A DNA stretch of 64,000 nt from Ascaris suum. Its lineage: Eukaryota > Nematoda > Chromadorea > Rhabditida > Ascarididae. Where the stretch lies: positions 8,283,001 through 8,347,000 of the forward strand of contig CM024188.1 of NCBI GenBank assembly GCA_013433145.1, written 5' to 3'. The position numbers were made by a program, and so were the translations under genes. This document shows, one piece after another, positions 25,409 through 36,391 of the stretch; position 1 is the first letter of the stretch, and each line of letters begins with the position of its first letter. The notes beneath the pieces were generated by a model. The model searched no databases and was not told where the DNA came from. It worked only from the letters and a program-made list of their open reading frames with translations.

Positions 25409-25764
25409 ACAAAGACAATGGAGCCAGCTTCCTTTTTGAAAAGATGCAGTAAGAATCTGCAGTTCTTCACGAGTCAAAGTCATTTCAATTCGCCATATTC
25501 GCCTATCACTGCTTGAGTTAAAACCCGATGCCACAGACTCTTCAGTGGCTCAAAAATGGACTGATATCATGCAGTCCACGACGGGTCTAACTCGTCTTCC
25601 CATTTTTTTGAGGTCTAAGGCCACGGTGCTGTAGTAATATTCACTCCTGTACACAGCAGCTTCCCCTCAAAGAATTCGTAGCTATTTAACAATTATAAGA
25701 TTTTCGGAAAAGGATTATACGCCCGTCACTTATTTCCCTAAAAATTCAGCATTTCTAATCTCAC

Positions 25765-26014
25765 CAGACGCAGAATCTGACGCTCTTCAGACGTCCAAAT
25801 GAATCCAGGAATCTTTTTCTGCCGCGTATCATCGAACATTTTTGTTGCGCTGGGAAACAATATTGTGCAAAGATCGTAATACTTTTGACCGATCGCCATG
25901 CTCAGCGAAGAGACGAACAGCTCGAAACCACAAATAACGAAGACGCCATATTTGTGGAACGGTGGCAGTACCCCGCCCCACTGCAATATGTAAGACAGAG
26001 GCACCATCAGACAC
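25765..26014 (-). CDS. Exon of a multi-pass membrane protein (first clear exon)
   Basis: From a cttccag acceptor to CTG|gtgaga, the frame reads CLMVPLSYILQWGGVLPPF, then a hydrophobic YGVFVICGFELFVSSLSM, then KYYDLCTILFPSATKMFDD and IPGFIWTSEERQILRL. It leaves in phase 0, matching the exon at 23,374. The ATG at 26,005-26,007 could also serve as the start codon, since ATG GTG CCT follows. The exon provides at least one, perhaps two, membrane segments and a soluble charged end. A second frame in the same exon stays open for 61 codons but has no hydrophobic pattern. The family was not recognised; possible classes include small transporters, receptor-like or lipid-handling membrane proteins. Confidence 0.55.
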
Positions 26015-26130
26015 CTGGAAGAGAAGATTATTCGTGAAAATTACATTTTATGGAAAGGCTGACTTTGCGTCGCTGCAAGTATATCATTCTTAGTCGAATA
26101 GAACCCCCTCTGTTACCGGGGCATTCATTA

Positions 26131-26307
<177 letters not shown>

Positions 26308-27085
26308 CCTCACGCCACTCCACGTACGATCAAAACCACCATCCTACTTTTCCACGACGATATATGCGATGGGATTTTTTCGATATTTGAAAATATCGAG
26401 ATCATCATACAAACCACTATAGCCGCTCCTTAATAGTAGCTTTCCTCAAACACAAATCTCTTGTTGGAGAGCCGCAAAAATTAACACAACCAAGGCCGTC
26501 TCTCGATCGAAACTGTTAGTCTCGTCACTGCCCACTCACTCGCATGAATGCTCTTACTCGAACACTGTGAAGAACTTGTATCCAAAAAATACGGTCTAGA
26601 GATTTCTCTGTATGTACTTGCTTCCACTATTTGACATTTATTGGAGAGTACCAATATAAATTATCGGTTAGAAATCCGAATTTTCAAGGCGAATGACAGG
26701 ATCTATCAATAGCCGAAAGTACCCTCCCAAGGTATGATTTCTAGCGGAGCGGTGGATGCAAAAGAACAGTCCAGGATTACCTCCCTGATACTTCTTCTTC
26801 GGCACTGAACATAAAATTATTTTCCTTTCTCATAAATTTCAATCATTTCGTGTCAGTAGTTTTCTGCGTGCTTTATCTGAGATCTTACGTGCAACATATC
26901 AGCCCCCTGTACCTATCACTGTACCAAAGCATTTTCAAACTTGGTTGTTAGATTCGGCACAGCGAGCACATCTTGAAAAAAATTTTGTCTTAGGAAGACT
27001 CGAAATCTAAGGTTTCAGGCGCGAACAGGGATTGAGGCGTCATAAAACAACGGGTGTAAGGGAATCCAAGTGTTGGAAACGGAGT

Positions 27086-27202
27086 TCAAAATATAGCAAG
27101 TAAGCGGCGGTAAATTTCGTTCCGATCGGTACAGCGGATGAGGAAAGTGGACGAACGGGCGAGCAGATGCAAGGACAAGTAGGGCTCAACAAAATGTTGT
27201 AT
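27086..27202 (-). CDS. Candidate terminal exon (minus strand)
   Basis: After a strong acceptor (gttcttttgcttcag) the phase-0 frame reads IQHFVEPYLSLHLLARSS, then TFLIRCTDRNEIYRRLLAIF, and stops at TGA (27,086-27,088). Entry phase 0 matches the donor of the exon at 27,258, only 55 bases away, an intron length typical of nematodes. No compatible donor was found before the stop, so it may end the protein. A second frame (phase 2) is also open and Cys/Pro/Ser-rich. The product is unknown. Confidence 0.45.
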   Translation of the reverse strand: MQHFVEPYLSLHLLARSSTFLIRCTDRNEIYRRLLAIF

Positions 27203-27257
27203 CTGAAGCAAAAGAACAACGAAGAGCAAGCTGTTGGATTTTTAATCAAGCAAATAC

Positions 27258-27422
27258 CCTATGGTGCTTCAGGTATTTCAAAGAATATTGCATCGTGCGC
27301 GTAGCGCAAGATACTGCACCTGATATCTGCGCAATGTGCGTAATTAACGAGTACCATGTTTGCAGATTCCCATCGTCATCTATTCGGAAAATGTGTTTTA
27401 TTGCAGCAAAGTGGAAGAAACA
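27258..27422 (-). CDS. Exon of an unidentified minus-strand gene
   Basis: Flanked by atccaatttcag and AGG|gtattt, this 55-codon exon reads CFFHFAAIKHIFRIDDDGN, then LQTWYSLITHIAQISGAVSC and SLKYLKHHR, in phase 0 on both sides. Both splice sites are good and the frame is fully open. It is amphipathic to hydrophobic and could be a membrane-proximal or receptor-like segment. It may belong to the same gene as 25,765-26,014, but the phases do not connect directly (that exon needs phase 2). Confidence 0.55.
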
Positions 27423-28607
27423 CTGAAATTGGATGGGAATGGTCCTTAACAATCATATCCACCAGAAACAGATGTAATACCCTTGCCTAGGATTGTTCTT
27501 TGCAGAAAGGGGCCTCAATTATTCTTTATAGGCTTTTCCTATCGATTTCAATTCCTTTCCAGCATTCGAACTGTGACAGAGGAAGGACTTCCAAATTGAT
27601 GTAGTGCAGCCATTACTACTTTATAAAAAACATCCAGGTGAGCGAAGGTGTATTCTGCTAACATTTTTAACAAAAAGGATGAATTTAGTTAGGATCAGAA
27701 GAATGGCGCAATGTGAGAAAACGATATGCTTTCATGAAATAATGAACGCAGATAGTTTAAAGTCTGCAAGATTGCTGGCTATGCAAGTTTCTGCAATCAT
27801 TTGGAGAGCCATTTTGAGGGTAATCGAAGAGAAATTGGAACGTTGTGCATGCTATAAAGGTCATGAAGTACTGTAAAGATTAACGAATTCGGCAAATGTT
27901 TTGAAAAATATAAAAGCCATTCAGCTTGCGGGCATTACACGATGGCGAGTGGACAATGCGAATAAACACTTTTACCAAAGTATTTCATCAAAATCTAATC
28001 TCTAAATGTGATTAAAATTTTACTGCTCGCGATGAAAGGGCCTCATTCTCCACACGCAAATAAACATAAAAAAGTAAACGTAACCATCGTATAAGGATTT
28101 AGGTACATGTGAGCTTCATTCAAGGAATTTCAGGATTTTCAAGGACAAGCACCTTTAGCGCCACTATTGCTGAATAAGGACTTATTGAAAGCTAGGCTGT
28201 ACGTTCAAGCAACAAAACAAGCATAAAAAACTTCATTAGTGGAAATAATAGAAATAGCTTATATACATGTTACGTAACCTACACGGAAATTCATAAGGAC
28301 AACACTAATAAATCGATGAATTGGGACAAGGACAAAAAAATAAACAACACGTATCAATAGCAGGCGGCGAGAAATTCGAAGCTCATTGCAGCCACATAAA
28401 CGAGTGTCTTCCTACCTTGTTTACTTTGTTGATTTATCTTATTCCTACCTAGACAGTTGTGATAATCAGCAGTCGACATCATTTCGATCCAAAATCGAGA
28501 GATTGCTTTTACCGGCATAAATTCTGTCTTGGCTGTTTCAGGCTGCACAAAGGTTTGTGCTCGGATACTTCTAGTCAATAACCAACTGACGTTTTTAAAA
28601 CTCTCAG

Positions 28608-28800
28608 TTGCAACGGAAATTCGGCTTTTATAGAATGCCTTTGGTTGGCCATCGATTGCAACGGAGTGCTTTCGGTCATGTACGGATCGGAAGGAACGTT
28701 GCTCTGTTATCACCGCTATTACATGGCTTCACAAGGGAAACGTCATCTGATGTCTTGCAAAATTCGTTGTATTTGGTTGTACTTGGTGAAATTTTGCTAA
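28608..28800 (+). CDS. Candidate Cys-rich exon, low confidence
   Basis: After ttaaaactctcag the phase-2 frame reads CNGNSAFIECLWLAIDCNG, then VLSVMYGSEGTLLCYHRYY and a Cys-containing end before TAA at 28,798. The Cys spacing could suit a secreted or extracellular module. A minus-strand frame of 119 codons (28,354-28,713) overlaps it, and another plus frame is open too, so the strand is uncertain. Confidence 0.25.
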
Positions 28801-31175
28801 TCCTTTCTGAGTAACATTAATAAACACTGATGCTTTCTGTTCCGGTCGACTTACATGGAAATGACAACGCATACTTAGAGGTTTCGGACAATTACAGTTA
28901 AAAACCAGGAACTGCAAAAGCAGATTGCCACTTTTATGCAATCGATGGTTTCCCGTTAACGCCACTGCATGACTTTCGTTCCCATACTCACATCTCTGGC
29001 TATGCAATGGCCGGTTTTTGATTCGTCTGTTGCCATGCATATTAATAGAACAAAGTATAGTACGTACTGTTAGACGTAACGCCGCCACATGGTGCTTAAG
29101 GGAAATTAGCAAAACAAAAAAAAAAAAAAATGAATGATGCAAATTCGCTTAATAAAGTGGTATTAAACGTATCAGTTAGTCAGGAAGGACGTAGAGCCTA
29201 AAACGGAAAAACACTTTTGGATCTAGTATCACCTGCCATAAGCCCTGCTCTTGCGATACGACTTTAAAATGTTAGCGGTGGAGTCAGTACAGTGATAACT
29301 GCGATCCCTAGACAACGAGCAAAACCTGTCATTATTACTCCCTCGCAGCGATTTACTGCAATAAATTTTTGCATACTTTCAGTAGTTTCGTTAATACTGT
29401 TACATTGGCATAATCCGCTTAACTTTTTCACGACCGCGGATGAACGAAACAGTGGAAAATGGGTCTACGTTTCCTGAATTTTCATACCACATACACGACC
29501 AGGCACATTTTGACTATGGTTCAAACCCGTTTTTAAAGTATAATACATCCTTATTAAACCTCATTTCCCTTAAACAGCATACCTACTGTAAGAGAAATGT
29601 TTTCTGGTGTCATTTTATTGAATAAAATTATTCACTGTGGCACTTCGCCAAAAAATTACGAATATTAAGGATGAAAGGTTTAAAACGGAGAATGTTGTTG
29701 ACTTAATTGACGTTTTTAGCGAAGTGTGAAGTGTTTGACTTTTGAGCGAATAAACTCTATTCTTTTTTTTCTCACCCATACAAAGAAACCATTTTGAGGT
29801 GACTTTGTGATAGTTCGACAAGAGTTCCGTTTTGCTGCTATGCAATAGCTTACTGCCAGCAAATAACCACATTGCTTGACAGATGAACAAAGCGTCTGGC
29901 AAGAAAGGTGAAAACTTGAAAATGAAACGCGTTAATCAACTAGGAGATCTGATGACCTCACACTCATTAAAGCAATATTTAACGTCATATAGAGTGCAAT
30001 AAATCAATAATGATTACTTCACTTTCACGGGTTTCGCTTATCTGTACAGATCGGCGTGTCGCCTCCCTGTCTCATTTCGGTACTGCAACCCTTAGTTAGT
30101 TCAGTTTCGCTAGGTTTGTGCTGGAAAGCTTGCACTGCAAACAGATCAGTGAATCCATTTCCAAGCTTCTAGATGGCATACTGCAAGTCAAAGCCTTTCA
30201 GAAATTACACCATTCTGGAACTGATGCCTTCTTAGGAAAGATATTCGGCTGCAACTTCGGAGAGACCTGCAATGCCATACCTAACAAATTTCCTGTTGAT
30301 AAGCGCTATACGACAATCTTAACAAAAGCGCGTTTAGATGGCGCCATGCCTATATATGAATATGCTTATTTGTTTAGTACTCTCAACTATTTGTCTAGTA
30401 CTTTCAACTCGTTGACCACAAAATCAATTGAATGGAACTGATGGGGTGAAACCCATGCTACTGTATGATCATTTCACAACGGCGTCGATAATTACAGCAA
30501 TCACATAAATATGTGAATCAATTTTTTTAATGCAAACGGTTGAACCCGGCCCCTTTTCCTTGACTGAGGATTTGCACAGCTTACCTCTTTTGCAGGAAAG
30601 CGCATTATTTGGCCCTTTATCATTAGTTTCCGAAATTTGGGCTCAGAACTGATGTGGGACTGGAACGTCAAAACATATACTACGCCAGCCTTCTTTTATC
30701 CCTTTCTAATTGTCTTCCTATGCCTAGAGTTGAAAGCATCTGACAAAACACGTTCTGTAAAATTATGCAGAAATATATAATATGCGAAAGTATGCAAGTA
30801 TCTATTCTCGAAAAACTCCTAACAAAAATAAGCACTCAGCAATAAAGCATCAACACAATCAGCCTTCATAGGATTGTTAAAAACCTTAGGACGCAGAAAA
30901 CTATTTATCACGGCAGAGGAAATCATGGGTCCAAGCATGATCTCCATAAAAAAGAACAGTTTTGCAATGACGCCGATAGCATCGACATTATACGTTTAAT
31001 GCGGTGAACATGGAATGATAAATGGTGCAACTTGCTTGAGGCATAAGGCCAGTGCAAGATGAAATCCGTTACGTGGATGACGGTCCATTTTTCCTCAATA
31101 TATCGACGTGAAACGTTTTCGGTTCATTTCGTGCTCGGCTAAGGTTTTAGTCGCTTTTACCTCTGCCTTATCCAG
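28801..31175. other. Stretch with ORFs but no supported gene
   Basis: A 137-codon minus ORF (28,729-29,142) and a 107-codon plus ORF (30,118-30,441; begins near LHCKQISESISKLLDGI) are present. Neither has convincing splice borders or a known motif. A two-copy repeat of ttgt(t/c)tagtact(c/t)tcaac lies at about 30,369-30,410 inside the second ORF. The rest shows nothing recognisable. Confidence 0.4.
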
Positions 31176-31337
31176 GTGATGATCAAGAGTATTTGTAAAT
31201 CTGTTGCGAAGTCTATGCCGATGATGTCAAAAATACAAAGACCTGTTACTGAGCCGCGGAGTGATTATCAAAGGCTGCCTCAGGATCTGCTTTCACTGCA
31301 TCACAGCTTTGGCAGCTTAACATATCCGTCGAAAAGT
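31176..31337 (+). CDS. Candidate exon, unknown product (plus strand)
   Basis: The exon begins after ctctgccttatccag and reads VMIKSICKSVAKSMPMMSK, then RPVTEPRSDYQRLPQDLL and HHSFGSLTYPSKS, ending at AGT|gtatgc (phase 0). A donor two bases earlier (phase 1) is also possible. Both borders look real and the frame is open. It may be an early exon of the large plus-strand gene, whose next candidate at 35,403 enters in phase 0, but minus-strand candidates lie between them, so the link is only inferred. Confidence 0.4.
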
Positions 31338-31725
31338 GTATGCACATTTTTCGCATGAATGCTCCTTACATAATACAAGAGCGTCTTCCTGCGGAGAACT
31401 TAAGGGCCAACTTTAGGTTTATCGTTTTGAAACTTCACGAAAGGCTGCTCGAGATGTAAAATGCTCTCTTCGGAGCTCGAGTTACAGCTAAGCAGGAAGC
31501 TATCGGCAGGCTGTTTAGCTCTCCATTTTAGCGCACTGCACTCCAAATTGGTCGCAGCTGTGACTGTGATATCGATGAAGTTCAAAAAATCAAATGGCAT
31601 TTCAGCTTTCAGAAAAGGGTTTTAAGGACTGTCGCAGCCCGATTATGCGCAACAGCTAGAGATTCTCGGTTCAAAACATCTTCGCTTACTTAGTCCTCAG
31701 TTCGATACACACTTGTGCTTCAGCG

Positions 31726-32013
31726 TTGTCTGGCTTTCCAGGGCTTCACTCTAACGGTATTCCTTCTTTCACAAAATTTGCACTGGATTCTAGGCGGCAA
31801 TCTTTTCTTTTTCGAGGACAGATAGACAATAAAAGTAATTTGCATAATTCTTTCAATTTTTACATTGCTTCTGCTTGGAATGCTTCATTATGCGATGTGG
31901 TTATAGCCCACAAACTGTCGCGTTTTAAACGCCGTTTAAAAAGCAGACCTCTTCAAAGTGTTGTAACTTCTCGTAGTATTGATAAACAGTGTAACGGTTG
32001 TAACTACGAGTAG
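31726..32013 (+). mobile_element. Decayed non-LTR retrotransposon C-terminal fragment
   Basis: The frame contains SFLFRGQIDNKSNLHNSFNF followed by YIASAWNASLCDVV and HKLSRFKRRLKSRPLQ. The series F-x-F-R, A-x-x-W-N, a short spacer and F-K-R-x-L is the conserved C-terminal end of CR1/RTE-like reverse transcriptases, the same region as in the element at 8.2-8.67 kb. The two copies are diverged from each other. The canonical WNSLP core has changed to WNASL. No reverse transcriptase core or tail was identified around it. Confidence 0.5.
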
Positions 32014-32337
32014 TTTACTGCGTTTTTGTGTAATCATTACTCCTATGACCTTTCATTTAATTTTTGGAGTTCTTAAACGCATGACTACGGAAAGACGTAC
32101 TGTTATTGCTACAATGGGAGGGAGGAATTCTTCAATGAATAAATTTCAACGAGTAGATTTTCGAGATCCTAACTGACTGTTGGGCGTTGAGAGCACATGA
32201 AACAAAATGCTGAGCAAAAGTGACAATAAAGCACGCATCTTGCATAGAAATTAATATAATTCGCACATAAAATGTGTAATCTTCTGTCTTTTGTCACCTG
32301 TATTTCCCACATCATCGACTCATATTCCGTTAAATCA

Positions 32338-32355
32338 CCCCCCCCCCCCCCCCCC
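32338..32355. repeat. C18 homopolymer run
   Basis: Eighteen consecutive C residues, followed by a C/T-rich tract. Reads as poly-Pro on the plus strand, which is an artefact. The length is likely to vary between individuals and assemblies. Confidence 0.9.
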
Positions 32356-33223
32356 ACTCCGTCCCCATCTCGCGCAGCCTTTACTTTCCTTGAGTGCACT
32401 AAAATATTGTGCTGAAAACAACCGTCTCGTAGCCGAAGTGCTCATCGTCATAGACACCTGTAGCCCTTCAAACAGAATCACAAATTCGAGGTTTTTTTTT
32501 TTCTGATGTCAAAAGAAATTACGCAATTATTCAGCTTCTGCTTCAGAAGCGATCCGCGCCATGCCAATGCGAAGAAAAGAAGCGCGATAATTGAGAAGGA
32601 CAGGACGGAACTGCTGCTGACCTGCAGACTACGCGTATTCCGTCTTTAACGGTAGAGCTTCGCAGCTAACGATTTATTATAACACTGGTCTTCGAAGGTT
32701 TTATTTGCGAGGAAGCAGTACTCAACTAACATAGCTATGGTGGTATCGAAATACAAAAACTTCTGGTAATTTTCGATTCGCCTAACAAAGTGTCAATTAT
32801 TTATCAACTTCTGCCTTCACGTTTTCAAGCGCTTCTATATAATCGTCTGTAGAAGAACCGCGACCACATAATATAATAAAACTGATTATTGCTCTGTAGA
32901 TATGGACGCCCAAAATTGTGTTCCATTTCCTGTACGTCCACAAGGCCCTCTCTTCCTCCCTCTTTCATTTACTTCCTCGCACAAATGCTTCTTTTAAATG
33001 AGTCGGTTATTTGGTCTAATGACACAGTGAATTCAAACAGCTGCCAAAAATATGAGAACCAAGAACTCAGTAGTAGCGAAACAATGACAATTTCCTCGAA
33101 ACGCGTCACTTCACAAAATTCCCTCCAAAATGTACTCCGCACTCCTACTTTTAGCTGGTATTTACTTCCGTTTAAATTTAGTAAAGGAATGTTGCAGGGC
33201 TCTTTTCCTTTCTCTGGGTGCAC

Positions 33224-33315
33224 CTTCGTCAAATTATGTCCGTTCTGGGAGATTGCAAACAACAAGCTCCCGGGATCCCAGGTGGGGCACAGTACTTCAT
33301 AATCGATCACTCGTT
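33224..33315 (-). CDS. Candidate exon; strand ambiguous
   Basis: On the minus strand, from gcatcgaaatag to AAG|gtgcac, the frame reads RVIDYEVLCPTWDPGSLLF and then AISQNGHNLTK (phase 1 in, phase 0 out). Entry would fit the candidate first exon at 35,227-35,278 and exit would fit 27,422. However, the plus strand over the same bases also reads well (GIPGGAQYFIIDHSFYFDAQ and onward to 33,469), with an upstream acceptor ctcctacttttag. Only one can be real. The call is tentative. Confidence 0.3.
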
Positions 33316-34709
33316 CTATTTCGATGCACAAGGAATGATCACGTTTATGAAAGGTGGAGGGGAGATGCGTTCGCGTTTTCCAGTGCAGCAAGATCACGTT
33401 GTCCGAAGCAGAACATTCGTTAAAAATAAGCTATCACTATTAAGTGAATATCTCTCGTGTTATTTTTAGGCGCTTCAAAGGAAAACAAACAAATATTGCC
33501 CTTTAACACAGTTTCATCATATTTTAAAGGGCATTTTTAAGTGCTTCTAACAAAGTGCAGTAGTTGCTAATAGGCAATACGCATATAGGCATAATTAATT
33601 TTCCATATAGACACAAATTTCATCAATTTTTTTTTAATGAGCAATAAGTGGATAACCAATCATGGAAATGAATGCTTTTGTTGGGAGCGCTATGCTAAGC
33701 TGCATACATCACAGTTAGAGAAAAAGAAATACCTCGCTTATAATTGACCCTGTCGCAAAGTGAACATGCAACAGCAACGACAACAACGGGGAATGTTTCC
33801 ACGTGACGATCGCAACAAAACCACACTTCTCTCTTATTCAGTTGGTGTTTCTCCGCTCTCACCTTCCATCGTTCATTTTCTCATACACTTCCAGTTTGGT
33901 AACAACTTTCCGCTCTTGCCCACTCACATACTTTGACGTCTGTACGCATCAACGCCTGCTCAATTATTGTTCACTTAGCGGTACATCTCTGCTTCTCCAT
34001 TATTTACTAACATAAAACTTTCAATATGTATTCCCACAAGAAGAACACTGGGAAAGTGATCTTTCGCTGCACACTAAATTCTTACTTGGTATCGGAAGTT
34101 GCGACAATTTAAAGTAATTGATGGCTCAACTTAGACATAAACACTGAAAGGCAAATTTGAAAATTTGTAGTAAAGGAACTTGAAAGTGATTGCATGAAAA
34201 GCAGGTAATGTTAGCAATGTGCGACTGCGTGTAAGAGATACAATGCAAAAAAGCATGACGTTCAATAGCCATTTCAGAAGTATAGTACGCCATTATATGA
34301 AGTATAGAGGTGAACTATGGGCAACTACTGGTTCCCTGATCAAGAAGTTACTAAAATTTTCTAGCTTTAGATAGCTGTGGTGCAGTTATGTTGGTTAAGG
34401 TATGTGCCTGGAACCGAAAAATTCAATACAGCAAATTAAGACTCCAGGGAAAAATAAATAGAAATTGTGCCAGAGGAGCCGGCGTGATTTGCGCAAAGGC
34501 AATTCAGCCTGTCAGGCTAAACAGCACGTCTATAATTTAACCGAGCCAACTATCCGCATACACCTTAAACAAAAAGTTCGTCGTTTCAATATGCTCGTTT
34601 TGGGGTGGCGAACATATCGGTGCGAATAAAACTCACCGGCAATAAAACGCATACAGGTGTATGCGCGATTTCTTCACGACCTGATGGACTACATTGGAAG
34701 CAGGCATAG

Positions 34710-34769
34710 AGCGGCGTGCTATCCCGGAATTCTATAGGGGATAGCACACGCCGCTCCGGGATAGCACCC
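34710..34769. repeat. Hairpin repeat with a third partial copy
   Basis: The arms agcggcgtgctatccc (34,710-34,725) and gggatagcacacgccgct (34,738-34,755) are reverse complements except for an inserted AC. They are separated by a 12-base loop containing GAATTC. A third copy, ccgggatagcaccc (34,757-34,770), follows in direct orientation with the right arm. The GC-rich stem stands out from AT-rich surroundings. It could be the tip of a dispersed repeat or a structured RNA or terminator-like element. No transcript evidence is available. Confidence 0.65.
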
Positions 34770-34787
34770 AAAATTTTCATTACCACA

Positions 34788-35067
34788 CGCGAGTGCACAC
34801 ACAGACCAGCCAGGTCACATACATCCACACACGCATACATACATAGACGAACAGACACACACATACACGTACATAAATACGCAAAATAAACGGACGTGTG
34901 CACACACAGTACAGAATTGTACACGAACTGGCACACACAGTTAACAAATACAGGCCGACGGATACACAGACGACAAATACAGACGCATAACTACAGATGC
35001 GCATAAGAGATATACATGCATAAACACGCACGCATAACACGCAGGCGCATAGATACACACACGCACG
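34788..35067. repeat. CA/ATAC-rich cryptically simple block
   Basis: About 280 bases consist of interspersed cacacac, atacata, gacaga and acgcata units without fixed period. Minus-strand frames through it translate into long Cys/Val/Tyr-rich nonsense and should not be annotated as genes. It is a degraded compound microsatellite. Confidence 0.8.
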
Positions 35068-35226
35068 GACGAACTGGCCGAATGGCATGAATCTGTGAAG
35101 CAAACTGATCCTCGGAATGAATTTCCCAAAATTTGATGGTGTTTTGTTGACGAGGAAGAGTAATTTGAAATAGCGCGGCACTTTCGTCAACGAATTTCAC
35201 GGTGATGAGATCATAGAGAACATTAC

Positions 35227-35278
35227 CTATACGAACCAAACTGTACATCACAATGGCTTCAACACAAGCTCTCTTCAT
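35227..35278 (-). CDS. Candidate first exon (minus strand)
   Basis: An ATG at 35,276-35,278 opens MKRACVEAIVMYSLVRI and reaches ATAG|gtaatg in phase 1. This phase fits the ambiguous exon at 33,315. The frame would also stay open past the donor for about 50 codons (ending near IHSEDQF). Its position, about 120 bases from a plus-strand exon candidate at 35,403, would allow a divergent promoter between the two, but this rests on weak evidence. Confidence 0.25.
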
Positions 35279-35402
35279 TTCTCATTTCGGGGCTAGCGAA
35301 TAGTTCGTGCAAACGGTTCCGCGATTTGCGGTGGGGTGAAACGCATTACTAAACACTAACAGGAAAATATGCGAATGAAATTTTCCAAAGACTGTTTAAA
35401 AG

Positions 35403-35612
35403 TTGTCGTCGTCAGAGGTCTCTAAGATTGTGCTGGTTGAAACACTTTTGCACCAACCTCGGCTGATGTGGCTAAACGTGACCAACAAGTGCGCTTTTGA
35501 ATTATCACTGTGTATCGTCCACCACTTGAATCCACCACGGGACGGAAAAAGAAGAAATGAAGACGGCCCGACTGAATTAATTTTCCCAAACGACTGCTAC
35601 TTGGTGCTTCAG
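35403..35612 (+). CDS. Exon candidate of the large plus-strand gene
   Basis: Between an acceptor-like gactgtttaaaag and CAG|gtgcat, a 70-codon frame is open in phase 0: SSSEVSKIVLVETLLHQPR, then LMWLNVTNKCAFELSLCIV and GPTELIFPNDCYLVLQ. The composition is natural for a helical soluble protein. The acceptor lacks pyrimidines and is the weak point. Exit phase 0 agrees with the exon at 36,275. The opposite strand also carries a 70-codon frame, judged less likely. Confidence 0.45.
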
Positions 35613-36274
35613 GTGCATAGGAAAAGAAATGCAACTGAAAAAGACCGCGCGGTCATAGCTGTACTAAACAGTTATTCCAACTAGTGAACAAGAAGCGAGA
35701 TTAATAGTGGTGAATGGTGGGAGTATGTAATCTCAGGATATACTCAGGATGTAATCTACTCAGAATCAAGCACTCGGGTAATGCTTCTGAAGCAGCTCAA
35801 GTCAAATAGTAAGCGTCCCATACTTGTTAATAATACGCAGTGCACTTCCTGGAAGTGACTTTTTCATTTCTATGATGACGCTGATTTAAGTGACTCCTCA
35901 TCACTGGCACACTCCTCCACATCCAACAAAAAAATTCGGTGCGTGATAATCCTCAACAAGCGACTAGCAAAATGTGGGATGTGAAATGTGTTCGTCAATC
36001 TTTGTTCATTGCCCGTACTCATGCAGAAGCGACAATATTTTGGGGGGGAAACACTGTGCTGTACACTGCCATTTGCATCTCCTTTCTCGCCATCCAACAC
36101 TTCGATTACTCCAACCGTTTGCGTTTAAAATAAATTTGCAATATTGAAGCATTAATAGCGGACAATACACTAATGGCAATAGCATCACCTATGTACTTTC
36201 GCAAGTTTTGAGTCTTCTTGAACTCGGAGAGTATGTCGAAGATATCAGAAAAACTTCTTTTGCCAACTTCACAG

Positions 36275-36391
36275 CTGTTAATCTTTCCTCAATTGAGGCA
36301 ATTCCTCCGCGGCCCGCTCGCAAAACTGTTGTATCAAAAGATAGCTCAAACTTTGCCGCATCACAGTACGCAATATTCCTGGTGGGAGGCG
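36275..36391 (+). CDS. Exon of the large plus-strand gene
   Basis: The exon starts after tcttttgccaacttcacag and ends at GCG|gtgatg; 39 codons, phase 0 on both sides: LLIFPQLRQFLRGPLAKLLY, then QKIAQTLPHHSTQYSWWEA. The Leu-rich amphipathic pattern suggests alpha-helical repeats. The phases connect to 35,612 and to 39,874 without adjustment. The family was not recognised. An overlapping plus-strand frame (36,208-36,417) is also open but lacks the acceptor. Confidence 0.55.

Noticed and set aside
28729..29142. 137-codon minus-strand ORF as a retroelement Gag-like protein
   Set aside because: A few Cys/His residues are present, but not in a CCHC zinc-knuckle spacing, and no flanking element was found.
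32291..32506. Pro-rich plus-strand ORF
   Set aside because: The poly-Pro comes from the C18 run; no exon borders or motif.
34586..35190. Cys/Val/Tyr-rich minus-strand ORFs of up to 136 codons
   Set aside because: They read through the CA/ATAC-rich simple-sequence block; composition follows the repeat.
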